Of a stretch of DNA of 64,000 bases, positions 8,214 through 16,891 are shown in pieces. The notes beneath the pieces are model-generated. The model was not told the DNA's origin. It saw only the letters and a list, made by a program, of their open reading frames with translations, and searched no databases. The stretch's first letter is position 1; each line of letters begins with the position of its first letter. The translations under genes and the position numbers were made by a program. The stretch lies in contig NC_015512.1 in assembly GCF_000212735.1 (NCBI RefSeq), forward strand, positions 79,758 to 143,757, in the 5' to 3' direction. The DNA is from Haliscomenobacter hydrossis DSM 1100 (GTDB lineage: Bacteria > Bacteroidota > Bacteroidia > Chitinophagales > Saprospiraceae).

Positions 8214-8859
8214 TCAAGCCGCTGAAGACAAGCTCACCGGTGTCTCAGCGGTGCCCACCTGGTTGCAAACCTCCACCGGTGGATTGAAATTATAGCTCAG
8301 GATGGGTTCCGCGTCGCCGGTGAGGGTATCCTCGCGCCAAAGCGGCATGCCCTTAAAAACTGCCTCTTGGGTAGCGATTGCCTCGGCGCTCAGGCGTTTG
8401 AAGCTGAACTCCGCGATAAAAAAGCGGCTGTTGTTGGCCTCGGGTGCCTTGCTGGTCCGCTCGGCGGGGGTGATGGTCAACTCAATTTGGCAGAGGTTGA
8501 CCTTTTCATAAAAAATCTCCTCGTTGAGGTCCATCAGGTTGTCGACGCTGTAGCCGTGCAGCAGCAGGTTACAGACCTGGTTCCCTGATTGAGGAAAAGA
8601 ATTCCGCCCAACGCTTGGTACTTTGGCCCAAGATACTATCGCGAAAAATCCGGAAAGCAACGGGAATAAGGGTTAAAGATTCCTTGGGTTTGGTGATGGG
8701 GGTCTCCCCTTTCAGGTTGAACATGCCCCGGTTGGCATCGAAGCGGTACTGGCGGGGGCGACCGGGCAGGTAAGCGATTGGCGCGATCTCCGCAGTTTCA
8801 GCGTTGAGTAATTGAGCAATACCTGTCGAAGGTAACGGCAATAACGTTGCTGTTTTCAT
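8214..8859 (-). pseudogene. hypothetical gene interrupted by a frameshift
   Basis: Two overlapping frames appear to form one protein of about 210 residues: MKTATLLPLPSTGIAQLL to RWAEFF (8859 to about 8605), then NQVCNLLLHGYSVDNL to SYNFNPPVEVCNQ (about 8600 to 8214). Joining them requires skipping one base near TTCTTTTCC, so a one-base insertion, a sequencing error or a +1 shift would explain the break. The predicted product is soluble with no recognised domain. It is downstream of the ArdC-like gene, 48 bases away, in a set of plasmid genes. Confidence 0.6.
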
Positions 8860-8907
8860 TGTTTTAGGTTTTTATAAATGAGAAAATATAGACTGAGTAA
8901 AAGAAAA

Positions 8908-9783
8908 TCAAAGGCAAATTTCTTGTGGTTGCAAGAGCAGATCAGCCGCCTTTTGCGCCTGTGCGGCAGCATTGAGGATTAGCTTGGGGTCGCCTTTCAG
9001 CTTGTTGATCCAAGCCTGGAGGTAGGCTGCATTGTTGGCATCCAGCTGCGGCGAATCAATCTGGCAATGTGCGCAGACAAAAGCCGAACACAGTTCCGCC
9101 ACCAGTTCCTCCCGGCTGTAATCCGGGCTACCAAAAGCGGGGATTGGCTCCCCCTCCGGGAAACGATTGAGGCGGGACGGGTGACCAGTCCAATGCGCCA
9201 GCTCGTGAAACAGCGTCGCATAATAGTCTTCCGGGCTGTTGAACTGTTGCAGCTCCGGCAAGCGGATAAAGTCCTGGAACGGATGATAAGCCGCTGAATT
9301 TCCAGCGTGAATAATGTTAGCACCAGTACTTTTGACCAGTTCCTCGCAGTGTTCAATCCGTTCATGAGCTGTAAACAGTTCGTTAGAAGGATACACAAAA
9401 TCGATGCCTTCAATATCGGTTGCATTGAACACGTGGTAAAAACGCGGCTGGGGAATGCGCACTTTGGCGAGAGCTTCCTCCTGCACCTTCTCGCCCTGGG
9501 CATCGAGGTAGAGCCAGTTCCAGAAAAAGACCAGGTCAGCTTTGGCCCCCTTGCGGATGCGGCCGCCGCGATCCTGAACCTGTTTGAAGGTCATGAAGTA
9601 AGGATCCTTATAAAAGTAGCTCAGGTAAAGCTGGTTGAAGCCTCGGTAAGGCGTACGGGTGGCGTAGTTCATGGCGGGCAGGTACAATTTGTCGGTCCAG
9701 GACTTGCGCCAGGGGGCCACCCCTTGTTCCAGGAGGGTGAGGATTTTTTGGGTGGCAATTTCGTAGACGGATACGTTTTTCAT
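8908..9783 (-). CDS. ArdC-like ssDNA-binding / zincin metallopeptidase protein
   Basis: Start set at the ATG at 9783 (MKNVSVYEIATQ), because the preceding 31 in-frame codons overlap the neighbour and are not family-like. Residues 1-120 match the ArdC N-terminal domain (GVAPWRKSW, NYATRTPYRGFNQL, GGRIRKGAK), which binds single-stranded DNA. Residues 185-240 hold the zincin motif H193-E-L-A-H197 with downstream YSREELVAELCSAF supplying the third ligand. ArdC proteins protect incoming conjugative DNA from restriction. Length (291 residues) is normal. It likely heads an operon running toward 6.6 kb. Confidence 0.9.
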   Translation of the reverse strand: MKNVSVYEIATQKILTLLEQGVAPWRKSWTDKLYLPAMNYATRTPYRGFNQLYLSYFYKDPYFMTFKQVQDRGGRIRKGAKADLVFFWNWLYLDAQGEKVQEEALAKVRIPQPRFYHVFNATDIEGIDFVYPSNELFTAHERIEHCEELVKSTGANIIHAGNSAAYHPFQDFIRLPELQQFNSPEDYYATLFHELAHWTGHPSRLNRFPEGEPIPAFGSPDYSREELVAELCSAFVCAHCQIDSPQLDANNAAYLQAWINKLKGDPKLILNAAAQAQKAADLLLQPQEICL

Positions 9784-9815
9784 GTGAATGGAATGGATGG
9801 TGAAGGAATAAGAGG

Positions 9816-10049
9816 CTACCGCTGGGTAGCCTCGAAAGGAAGTGCAACTCCGGCCGATTTTGTCAGTACCTGACAATGTACCCGGCCATTGATTTTAAGA
9901 TAATCGGCAATCGTGCAGGCAGTATAAAAGGGATGACGATCTGGGCCATTGTGGCGCAAATAGCGGCGATAAGCACGGTTTAGCTCCAAATCAGATACAA
10001 TATACTGCGGGCCCAGCTGCTGCCGGACCTGGTCTTTGATGGCTTTCAT
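9816..10049 (-). CDS. hypothetical protein, 77 residues
   Basis: A small basic protein beginning MKAIKDQVRQQLGPQYIV, containing NRAYRRYLRHNG and TACTIADYLKINGRVH. It lies 32 bases upstream of the ArdC-like start and 42 bases after the next minus-strand gene, consistent with a shared transcript. No family recognised; the helical arginine-rich centre would suit nucleic-acid binding. Codon use resembles the neighbours. Confidence 0.6.
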   Translation of the reverse strand: MKAIKDQVRQQLGPQYIVSDLELNRAYRRYLRHNGPDRHPFYTACTIADYLKINGRVHCQVLTKSAGVALPFEATQR

Positions 10050-10091
10050 AAGTGAATGGTTGAGGAGGTTGAGAAAGTTGAGGAGGTTGAG

Positions 10092-10589
10092 TTAAGCGCA
10101 ACGTTGCGGAGCGTAGATTGGAAGGGCTGGTTCCCTGGCAACCCGGCCATTCAAACCCGCGCTGTAGAATTTCCGCTCGACTTGCTGCCGCAGCAATCGA
10201 TAACTAATCAAGGCCATGTGCGCCTCGATGCGGGCGGTGGTCAGTTCGAGCTGGGCTTTTTGGTAATCCAATAAAAGATCAACAGCACGGAGCAGGTGGT
10301 TATGATCGTCGAAGTCATTGCAAGGTAGAAACAGCGAAAGGGCAATGGCCTGATCTTCGAGCAAAAGCGCACGAATATCATGTTCTTGATTCAGGTAAAA
10401 GGCAATCTCCCGTTTGGAAAGGGTGACCGGTTCGGGGAGGAACAAAGTCCATTTGTTCAACCCATCGTGCCGCAGTTTAAAATCATTTTTGGGCTGGTAT
10501 TCGTCTTGCAAACGATCTTCCCAGTATTGATCCAGGGAACGGTGCAAGGCGGAATAATAGCTGTTTTCGATGAATGTGTCCGGTGTCAT
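10092..10589 (-). CDS. hypothetical protein, 165 residues
   Basis: Start set at the ATG at 10589 (MTPDTFIENSYY), 14 codons inside the longest frame, as the longer version extends into the A/T-rich promoter-like region. The protein is soluble and mixed alpha/beta, with an acidic centre and a helical C-terminal half (LLDYQKAQLELTTARIEAH). It probably heads the minus-strand operon leading to the ArdC-like gene. Not recognised. The divergent gene at 10783 shares the 190-base AT-rich intergenic region, which contains ACACATTTTGTGT-like palindromic pieces. Confidence 0.6.
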   Translation of the reverse strand: MTPDTFIENSYYSALHRSLDQYWEDRLQDEYQPKNDFKLRHDGLNKWTLFLPEPVTLSKREIAFYLNQEHDIRALLLEDQAIALSLFLPCNDFDDHNHLLRAVDLLLDYQKAQLELTTARIEAHMALISYRLLRQQVERKFYSAGLNGRVAREPALPIYAPQRCA

Positions 10590-10782
10590 AACGTACAGTG
10601 TTTTTGTTGCTTTTCTTTTATAAATATACACATTTTGTGTTTAAATTCAAAATTTTATGCAACATTTTTTAACTATTTTTTACACTAAAAACCAACAAAA
10701 TAAACAAAATAACAGCATAAAAACTTATCAAAAAGCTTGCAAATACAAAACAAAATGTGTAATTTAAAGAAAAAACACCGAC

Positions 10783-10929
10783 ATGGACAACAAACTACAA
10801 CAACTGACCGAGGCGCTGGCTACCGGTACCTGGGCGGAGCTGCTGAGCCTCCACGAAGAAGCCCTAAACGACCTGGAGGGTGACACCGAAAAACTGTACA
10901 CAGCCATAGTCCAATACCTGGAGCAATGA
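10783..10929 (+). CDS. small acidic protein, 48 residues
   Basis: ATG at 10783 opens a 48-codon frame (MDNKLQQLTEALATGTWAEL and onward to YLEQ) ending in TGA at 10927-10929. The stop overlaps the next start as ATGA, a strong sign of translational coupling with the SLOG-like gene. The peptide is acidic and helical. Upstream sequence is AT-rich with AAAGAAAAAA near the start. Function unknown. Confidence 0.65.
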   Translation: MDNKLQQLTEALATGTWAELLSLHEEALNDLEGDTEKLYTAIVQYLEQ

Positions 10930-11321
10930 AACTACTGATCACGGGCAGCCGCCGGGCCACTGCGCAAGACTACGCAGGCCTGGTGGCGGCCATCCAAAAA
11001 TATGCCCCCCAGGCCAGTGAGATTCTGCACGGCGGGGCAATGGGCGCTGACCAACTGGCCGAACAATACGCCCGGGCGCAGGGACTACCCGTGACCGTGA
11101 TCCGCCCCGACTATACCCAATGGCCGGCCAAAGTGGCCCCGCTGAAAAGGAACCACCAGCTGGTGGCCCTGGCCGATGGGGTAATCGCGCTGTACAAAGG
11201 CAAGCGCAAAGGGGGTACCGCCTATACCGCCAGGCTGGCGCAGGATGCCGGTAAACTACTGGTAGAACTGCACGACAGCGGAGAATATACGCCTGGTGAG
11301 CAACTGAGCATGCCCATATAA
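10926..11321 (+). CDS. SLOG-superfamily protein (YspA/DUF2493-like)
   Basis: The 131-residue protein begins MKLLITGSRRAT and contains HGGAMGADQLAEQYA and RNHQLVALADGVIAL with a KGGTAYTARLA helix. This is the Rossmann-like SLOG fold (DprA/LOG/YspA group) that binds nucleotides or nucleotide-derived ligands. Such single-domain members are common on plasmids and phages. Coupled to the 48-residue gene by a 4-base overlap. Ligand and role are unknown; SLOG domains also act as sensors in some nucleotide-signalling defence systems, but no effector domain is attached here. Confidence 0.8.
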   Translation: MKLLITGSRRATAQDYAGLVAAIQKYAPQASEILHGGAMGADQLAEQYARAQGLPVTVIRPDYTQWPAKVAPLKRNHQLVALADGVIALYKGKRKGGTAYTARLAQDAGKLLVELHDSGEYTPGEQLSMPI

Positions 11322-11475
11322 GCACAAACTGGCCTGCCCAACCCCGCACGCTGCTACGAGGGGGGAACTGCAATAGGGGAAAAAATCCCCCCCTGCTAAA
11401 AATAAAGTGGCGAAGCCGCCGCTTTGTCTTTCTCCCGACCGCAAGCTGCCCGCTGCGGAACTGCACTAGTACGAA

Positions 11476-11680
11476 AACTCCCCCCGGAAAAAAGGCCAAG
11501 CAATGTGCAGCCAGTGCCGGGCATGGATGCAAGGTGGAGCGCCCGCAGTGAGCGTTTTTTTTTCTGGTGCGTAGCTTTAGCGGAGCAAACCAGAAAAAAA
11601 AACGCGAGCGAGGACGTACGACCTTGCAGCGATGACTGGCACTGGCTAACTTGCTTTGGCCCTTTTTTGTGGGGGTTTTT
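11476..11680. repeat. large imperfect inverted repeat, about 200 bp
   Basis: The two halves of 11476-11680 are imperfect reverse complements: CCCCCGGAAAAAAGGCCAAG pairs with the region ending GCTTTGGCCCTTTTTTGTGG; AGCCAGTGCC pairs with GGCACTGGCT; GTTTTTTTTTCTGGT pairs exactly with ACCAGAAAAAAAAAC around a 20-base loop. It follows the SLOG-like gene. It may be a terminator-bearing structured element, a miniature inverted-repeat element or a single-strand origin. The rest of 11322-11838 has no convincing gene. Confidence 0.7.
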
Positions 11681-11838
11681 GAGCTAGTGCTGGTATGGTG
11701 GTGGAGGGGGAAGAGTTATTGATAATTAGTTGTGAGTAGCATTTAATAGTTTGAGAAAATATAAATATTTAACTGAATTCATTTTTTTGTAACAAAACTA
11801 TTCGGTTTACGTATGAAAGAAGCATAAAGTCCTCTATT

Positions 11839-12018
11839 ATGAGTCAGTACAATGTGAACGTTGTTATATTCTCAGTATTCGGTAATTGTATTGAGAACTT
11901 CCAGTGTTTGTGCATTGAGTGCCATTCACAAGTAGACGATATACATCGAAGAAATTTTGATACAGAAGATCAAAGACGGGAGTTGAAAGAATTTAAAGCT
12001 AAGTATCGAAAGCAATAA
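11839..12018 (+). pseudogene. HNH-nuclease C-terminal fragment
   Basis: A 59-codon frame encodes NCIENFQCLCIECHSQVDDI followed by HRRNF. The C-x-x-C-H pattern preceded by an Asn-Leu-Gln-like strand is the second half of an HNH endonuclease zinc finger; the first half and catalytic His are missing, so this appears to be a fragment. The N-terminal 15 residues are unrelated. It sits 58 bases before the CHAT gene. It might instead be a genuine small zinc protein. Confidence 0.4.
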
Positions 12019-12076
12019 GGTAATATTGTAAAGTAGGTAATTTTTCACCATATTTATCCAAAACAACCCAAACACC

Positions 12077-15000
12077 ATGTCCCAACTGCCAGTCATCCTT
12101 ACAGCCTTTGCCAACAGCTACCACGCTGATTACCTGGCTCACCTGGAGCAAGAGCACGACCGTTTGCAACAGATTCTGGCACCCCTCTCCTATTTGCGGC
12201 ATGTACCCCTGTCGAGCGCCAAAACCGGGCAGCTGGTCAGCACACTCACCCAGTACCAACAGGAATTGCTAATTTTCCATTTTGGTGGCCATGCCGATGG
12301 GGAGCAATTGCGGTTTCGGGATGCGGGCGGGCAAGTAGCGGGGCTGGTGGAGCAGTTTGGCTTACACCCGCAGCTCAAGTTGTTGTTTCTGAACGGGTGC
12401 AATACGCAAGGGCAGGTACGACAATATTTGGAGACGAGTATTCCGGCAGTCATTGCAACGACTTGCTCGGTACAAGATGGACAAGCCAGACAATTTGCGG
12501 AACTATTTTACAATGCCCTGGCGACTGGGCATACACTGCAAGAGGCTTTTACCCGGGCGAAAGGAGCCATGAAGCTGGTGGATGGGGCCGTTCAGGGAGA
12601 AGAAATAGTGAATTTGCGGGACGCGCGCTTGCGGCAAGAACCAGAGACGGAAGTACCGTGGCGCTTGTATGTGGCGGGGGATGAGGTATTGGATTGGAAA
12701 TTGATCCATGAAAAAAAGAGCACCCAGTTACTCAGTCTGGACCACCATCGCCAAGCGGGGCCGGTAATTGGGCGAACCGATGAACTGAAACAGCTGGAAG
12801 CACTGGTTCAACAAGCAAATCAAAATCCGATTGTCATTTATGGACCCAGTGGCATTGGCAAGACCCTGCTTGCGGAACTCTTCTGGGAAAAGCACAAAGG
12901 TGACTTTGAAGTAGCGGCCTGGATCAACTACCGTACCAGCCTGGTTCATACCATCCTGGAAGAAATCAGGCCCAAAAACGCAGCATACGTAGACCTTGAC
13001 GAGGCTCCAGAGAAGAAACTGGAGTGGATAGCCCGGCAATACATCCTGCATGAACTACAAAACCCTCCTGGCAAAAAGCTCCTGGTGCTGAATAATGTAC
13101 CGCTGGGTTCGGACTTACCAACACATGTGGAATGGCTCAAAATTTCAGACTTATACCTGCTCATCACGGCCAACGAGGCCATCCCGCAGACTACTGCTTA
13201 CCCTTTGCCTAAACTAAGCGATGCGGAGATCATTGAATTGTTTAAAGCCCTGACGGGTAAAAACGCCAATGAAGCGGTCCAACAACTTTTGGCACAATTG
13301 GGGCAAAATGCTTTGTTGACTCGGATCATTGCACAAAACATCCCGCATGATGATTTGCAGGAGGCTAAGGCGCTCATCACCAAGCTACAAAAAGGGTTGG
13401 CCGCAGATACTCAAGCGACCTCTGCTGAGCACAACCTGCTGTGGGCCTTGTTGCACCACGCCGTAACGGATCCTGCTCAACAGTGGATCCTATTGCAATT
13501 TGCGGCGATGCCGACGACAGGATTTGATGCCGATTCCTTTGCTGAGCTGGTGCTACCCGAAGACGGAGATTTGTCCCTTGCGACAGGGTACCAAAACTAT
13601 CTTGAAGACCACGGGCTGGTGGGTCAGGAAACTGGATTAGAAGATGCTCTAGAGTCCTTGGTACAAGGTGCCTGGCTGGAGCAAAAGGAAGATGAACTGT
13701 GGTTGCCGGATGCCGTGCGGGAAGTGGTGGGGCAGCAGTATCCTAAGCACAGTCGGTATTTCAAAGATTTGATTGAATCCATCCGGTTGAGCTATTTTGG
13801 TGAAGAATATGGGCCGGTAAAGGGCAATGCGCTGTTCGTTTCACATCTGCAAAGCATACTGCCATTTTTGGAATATGGCGAAGCGTATTTGACGCTGCAT
13901 CGTTTGTTGATCAAAACCTACAACGATTTGGTGTATTGGTATGAGGAGGAGAAGGAGCTGAAATTGTTGCTTGATGTAGTGGAGAAACATGAAGGGCAGT
14001 GGAGTAAGCAATTTTGGGATATCTGCTATAATCTATCCGAATGTTGCAGAAGAACTGGGCATATTCATGATGCTGATCATTATAGCCAAATACAGTTAGC
14101 TGTAGCACAAAAAATCTATGCCAATCATCCAAATTTAGCTGGCGCTCAAAATGAGCGTGGATTAGTCCTTCGTGATTTAGGGGACTACGCAGACACAGCT
14201 CAACTCCTCGAACTCGCTTTGGACTCTCATCTGCGCAACTTTGGCGAGGACCATCCAAACGTCGCCGTGAGCCAGTGTAATTTGGCTTTAGTGTATCAAG
14301 ATTTAGGGGACTATGCTCGCGCAGCTCAACTCCTGGAACTCGCTTTGGACTCTCATCTGCGCAACTTTGGCGAGGACCATCCTATAGTAGCGAAAATACA
14401 GGTTAATTTGGCCAATGTCCTTCGTGATTTAGGGGACTATGCTCGCGCAGCTCAACTCCTGGAACTCGCTTTGGACTCTGATATGCGCAACTTTGGCGAG
14501 GACCATCCAACTGTCGCTGAGAGCCAGTCTAATTTGGCCAAAGTCCTTATGGCTTTAGGGAACTACGCTCGCGCAGTTCAACTTCTCGAACTCGCTTTGG
14601 CCAGTGCGATGCGCAACTTTGGCGAGGACCATCCAAACGTCGCCGTGTGCCAGTCTAATTTGGCCGCTGTACTAATATCTTTAGGGGACTACGCTCGCGC
14701 AGCTCAACTCTTCGAGCTCGCCCTGGCCAGTGCGATGCGCAACTTTGGCGAGGACCATCCAAACGTCGCCGTATACCAGTCTAATTTGGCCAATGTCCTT
14801 AGTAATTTAGGCGACTACGCTCGCGCAGCTCAACTCCTCGAGCTCGCGCTGGCCAGTGGTCTGCGCAACTTTGGCAAGGAACATCCAAACGTCGCCGAGT
14901 GCCAGTCTAATTTAGCCACTGTCCTAAGCTCTTTAGGGAACTACGCTCGCGCAGCTCAACTCCTCGAGCTCGCCCTGGCCAGTGATCTGTGCAACTTTGG

Positions 15001-15202
15001 CGAGGAACATCCAAACGTCGCCATTCGTCAGTGTAACCTCGCTTCAGTCTATTATCAGCTAGATCGATTGGATGAAGCAAAAATATTTTTGGAGCAAGCA
15101 TTAAAGACCTTCGAGAAAAGTCTGGGCGTGAATCACCCATACTATTCAGGGACGGTAAGTTCGCTGAAGGCAGTAAACGAAAAACTCGATGCCACCAACT
15201 AA
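12077..15202 (+). CDS. CHAT protease - STAND NTPase - TPR protein
   Basis: A 1041-residue three-module protein. Residues 1-170 form a caspase-like CHAT domain with the His of FHFGGHADG (H72) and Cys of FLNGCNTQG (C108). Residues about 225-560 are a STAND-type NTPase with P-loop YGPSGIGKT near 253 and KKLLVLNN as Walker B region. From about 690 to 1010 are seven near-identical 42-residue TPR units (kinesin-light-chain type, ending NFGEDHP) flanked by divergent ones. By family analogy the TPRs sense a ligand, the NTPase oligomerises and the protease is released, as in bacterial NLR-like defence proteins. No signal peptide. Followed by a 126-residue unknown gene on the same strand. Confidence 0.88.
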   Translation: MSQLPVILTAFANSYHADYLAHLEQEHDRLQQILAPLSYLRHVPLSSAKTGQLVSTLTQYQQELLIFHFGGHADGEQLRFRDAGGQVAGLVEQFGLHPQLKLLFLNGCNTQGQVRQYLETSIPAVIATTCSVQDGQARQFAELFYNALATGHTLQEAFTRAKGAMKLVDGAVQGEEIVNLRDARLRQEPETEVPWRLYVAGDEVLDWKLIHEKKSTQLLSLDHHRQAGPVIGRTDELKQLEALVQQANQNPIVIYGPSGIGKTLLAELFWEKHKGDFEVAAWINYRTSLVHTILEEIRPKNAAYVDLDEAPEKKLEWIARQYILHELQNPPGKKLLVLNNVPLGSDLPTHVEWLKISDLYLLITANEAIPQTTAYPLPKLSDAEIIELFKALTGKNANEAVQQLLAQLGQNALLTRIIAQNIPHDDLQEAKALITKLQKGLAADTQATSAEHNLLWALLHHAVTDPAQQWILLQFAAMPTTGFDADSFAELVLPEDGDLSLATGYQNYLEDHGLVGQETGLEDALESLVQGAWLEQKEDELWLPDAVREVVGQQYPKHSRYFKDLIESIRLSYFGEEYGPVKGNALFVSHLQSILPFLEYGEAYLTLHRLLIKTYNDLVYWYEEEKELKLLLDVVEKHEGQWSKQFWDICYNLSECCRRTGHIHDADHYSQIQLAVAQKIYANHPNLAGAQNERGLVLRDLGDYADTAQLLELALDSHLRNFGEDHPNVAVSQCNLALVYQDLGDYARAAQLLELALDSHLRNFGEDHPIVAKIQVNLANVLRDLGDYARAAQLLELALDSDMRNFGEDHPTVAESQSNLAKVLMALGNYARAVQLLELALASAMRNFGEDHPNVAVCQSNLAAVLISLGDYARAAQLFELALASAMRNFGEDHPNVAVYQSNLANVLSNLGDYARAAQLLELALASGLRNFGKEHPNVAECQSNLATVLSSLGNYARAAQLLELALASDLCNFGEEHPNVAIRQCNLASVYYQLDRLDEAKIFLEQALKTFEKSLGVNHPYYSGTVSSLKAVNEKLDATN
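14137..15020 (+). repeat. tandem 126 bp repeat coding for TPR units
   Basis: Seven consecutive 126-base units inside the CHAT gene are nearly identical in DNA as well as protein: the blocks around CGCAACTTTGGCGAGGACCA and GCTCGCGCAGCTCAACTC recur with few changes, while the 6-8 codons around the second helix (SQCNLALVYQ, IQVNLANVLR, CQSNLAAVLI and so on) vary most. This suggests recent unit duplication or gene conversion. Confidence 0.9.
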
Positions 15203-15340
15203 ACCCCTCATCCATCCATTTTGGGGTCGTCAAACTCATTCTATTCGGTTCAATATCCAGAATTTGCCCTAGTCAAAATCCCGCAAAAGTGCCGTGCATT
15301 TTCCATTCTTTCATTTATCTTGTTTCCCAAACCAGCACCC

Positions 15341-15721
15341 ATGAGTACCAAACCCACGCTCCTTCCCCCACAAACCGGATTTCTCCTCGTCGAAATCGTT
15401 TACGGCCTGGTATCCCGCGACTGTCGGGGTATGGGCATCTGCAAGCTACGCCCCGTGTCTCCTACCCTGGCGCTCAGCAGCACCAGTCCCTGCGGGTCGA
15501 GCATCGCCTGGGCAGGGATGGGTAAACAAGGCAGCTTTGAGCTGCTGGTGCTCCGAAATACTGTAAGCGAGGAGCAATGGGAGCGACGATTTACAGGGGG
15601 CAGATTCGTGATGGAAGAGGCATTTGGATTGCCGGAGGAGCTATTGGGACAAAGCAGGGAAATTCAAGCGGGGAGTTATCCGGTAGAAGTCAAGGAGAAT
15701 TACCTCCGCATCCTCTTTTGA
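15341..15721 (+). CDS. hypothetical protein downstream of CHAT gene, 126 residues
   Basis: The ATG at 15341 is preferred over an earlier in-frame ATG at 15221 because the longer N-terminus overlaps the region just after the CHAT stop and looks non-coding. The product begins MSTKPTLLPPQTGFLLVEIV and contains RDCRGMGICKLRP and a C-terminal helical part. Three cysteines in a C-x5-C pattern (DCRGMGIC) and a later CGSS could bind metal. No family recognised. Its position 138 bases after the CHAT gene on the same strand suggests it may work with it. Confidence 0.6.
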   Translation: MSTKPTLLPPQTGFLLVEIVYGLVSRDCRGMGICKLRPVSPTLALSSTSPCGSSIAWAGMGKQGSFELLVLRNTVSEEQWERRFTGGRFVMEEAFGLPEELLGQSREIQAGSYPVEVKENYLRILF

Positions 15722-16056
15722 GTCAAGTCGATGTGGCTAGGGATAAAGTACTACCCAAAACCTCGCGCTCAAAGCACCCTTCGCAGCACCGGCGACCGCA
15801 GCGGCTTACCGAGCCGCGAGGTGGCGGGGGATGCGAAGGTCTAGGGCGCGGTGGAAAACGGATGCAGGTACCTCACGCTGAATGGGGAAAGCCCAGGCAC
15901 TGGCCCGAGGGAACGCAGTGACGGAGGGCGAGTGCCTGGGCGCTGGTTTACGGTGGGAAGCGACAAAAATGAGTACTTGTTGCCAACAAAAAAGGCGAAG
16001 CCGAAGCTTCGCCTGCAAATAACAACCCTATATCATAGCAATGCATCTTTGGTCAG
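15722..16056. other. GC-rich structured intergenic region
   Basis: No gene is convincing here. GCCCAGGCACT (15891-15901) is an 11-base inverted repeat with AGTGCCTGGGC (15931-15941). CCTTCGCA near 15778 pairs with TGCGAAGG near 15833. AAGCCGAAGCTTCGCCTG near 15999 recurs at 16853, next to two of the tiny genes, as GAAGCCGAAGCTTCGCCTG. This looks like repetitive, structure-forming DNA rather than coding sequence. Confidence 0.5.
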
Positions 16057-16218
16057 TTAAGGTCCAATCCGGCTGAGGGTCAGGTCGAGGGAGCCGATCT
16101 TGGTGCGTCCGCTGCTTTCGGCAGTGGAGGGCGTTGGTGTGGAGGTAGTGGAGGCGGTGATGGAAGTTTGGTTGCTTGACAGCAGGAGATGTAGGAGCAG
16201 GAAAAGGATAGTGTTCAT
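16057..16218 (-). CDS. tiny hydrophobic-leader peptide, 53 residues (copy 1 of 3)
   Basis: The ATG at 16218 is used because MNTILFLLLHLLLS is shared with the 49-residue gene at 16892-17041. A hydrophobic N-terminal helix is followed by a Ser/Thr-rich stretch and a final strand-like segment (KIGSLDLTL) also similar to the paralogue (KVVDVDLTF). It looks like an exported or membrane-bound micropeptide. A longer frame begins at 16311 but lacks similarity. Function unknown. Confidence 0.55.
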   Translation of the reverse strand: MNTILFLLLHLLLSSNQTSITASTTSTPTPSTAESSGRTKIGSLDLTLSRIGP

Positions 16219-16329
16219 AGCTTTAGATGGTAAAGGTTTGTTCTGGGTGAGCAGCCGCCTGCGGCGGTGAGTTTTTTTTTGCCACAAATGACACAAATTT
16301 TCACAAAGCAATGCGTATGCATTTTTTCG

Positions 16330-16406
16330 CCCGCAGATCCCGCAGATTTACGCAGATAATGTCTCTTTCTTGAAAGAATCTGCGTGAATCTGCGGGATCT
16401 GTGGGG
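16330..16406. repeat. CGCAGAT palindromic repeat
   Basis: The arm 16330-16357 (CCCGCAGATCCCGCAGATTT and onward) is the near-perfect reverse complement of 16378-16406, around a 20-base loop. Internal CGCAGAT units repeat every 10-11 bases. The unit resembles that of the 8123-8201 palindrome. Confidence 0.75.
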
Positions 16407-16466
16407 AATAAAAAAACTACCGCAGTCGAGTGCTATCCCAGAAAAATAGTTTTCTCACAGAAAAGG

Positions 16467-16574
16467 TCAACAGGTACTCGAATCGTAGAAATTGGTGATG
16501 GAGATGATCCAGAGGAGGAGGCCAGAAATGGCGGTAGGGCTGCGCTGGTGGCGGAAGGATGTTTGTTTGTTCAT
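16467..16574 (-). CDS. tiny peptide, 35 residues (copy 2 of 3, possibly decayed)
   Basis: ATG at 16574 lies directly behind the TAAAGCTATGAAC block that also precedes the genes at 16218 and 17041. The product, MNKQTSFRHQRSPTAISGLL and onward, ends at TGA 16467. Only the start context and a hydrophobic patch (GLLLWIISI) resemble the paralogues, so this copy may be broken. A 17-base block (CAAATTTTTTAGACTTT) lies upstream at 16625-16641 and again at 17105-17121. Confidence 0.35.
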   Translation of the reverse strand: MNKQTSFRHQRSPTAISGLLLWIISITNFYDSSTC

Positions 16575-16685
16575 AGCTTTATTTGTTAAATTTTAAACAA
16601 AGTTATTATTTTTTAAACATAAGGCAAATTTTTTAGACTTTTTATTTGGTGGCGGTTAGATTCGAGGGTAGCGTTTAAACACCGC

Positions 16686-16795
16686 GCGGCATTTTTTAAC
16701 CGCGGAGAAAGGAGGGGACGCTGAGTTGCGCGGAGTTTTTTTAGGCCACCTGCGGTGGGGAGGAGGAGGTCGCGGAGGGTCGCTTTCGGTGAGCG
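16686..16795. repeat. dispersed repeat, second copy of the 6299-6400 element
   Basis: Shares with 6299-6400 the order GCGGCATTTTTT, ACCGCGGAGAAA, GAGTTGCGCGGAGTTT (6.3 kb copy: GAGTTTCGCGGAGTTT) and AGGCCACCTGCGGTGG. About 100 bases, divergent in between. It lies between two of the tiny genes. No open frame is conserved between the two copies, so it is non-coding repetitive DNA. Confidence 0.7.
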
Positions 16796-16891
16796 TTCTT
16801 TGCAGTACATATAAAAGTGGTCAGGCTACGTCTAAAACAAAAGAGGCGAAGCCGAAGCTTCGCCTGTAGTGTAGTACTTAGCACCTATTGT

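Noticed and set aside
10926..11321. SLOG-like protein as a nucleotide-sensing defence effector
   Set aside because: It is a single-domain YspA-like protein coupled to a tiny plasmid gene, with no effector domain and no nearby synthase.
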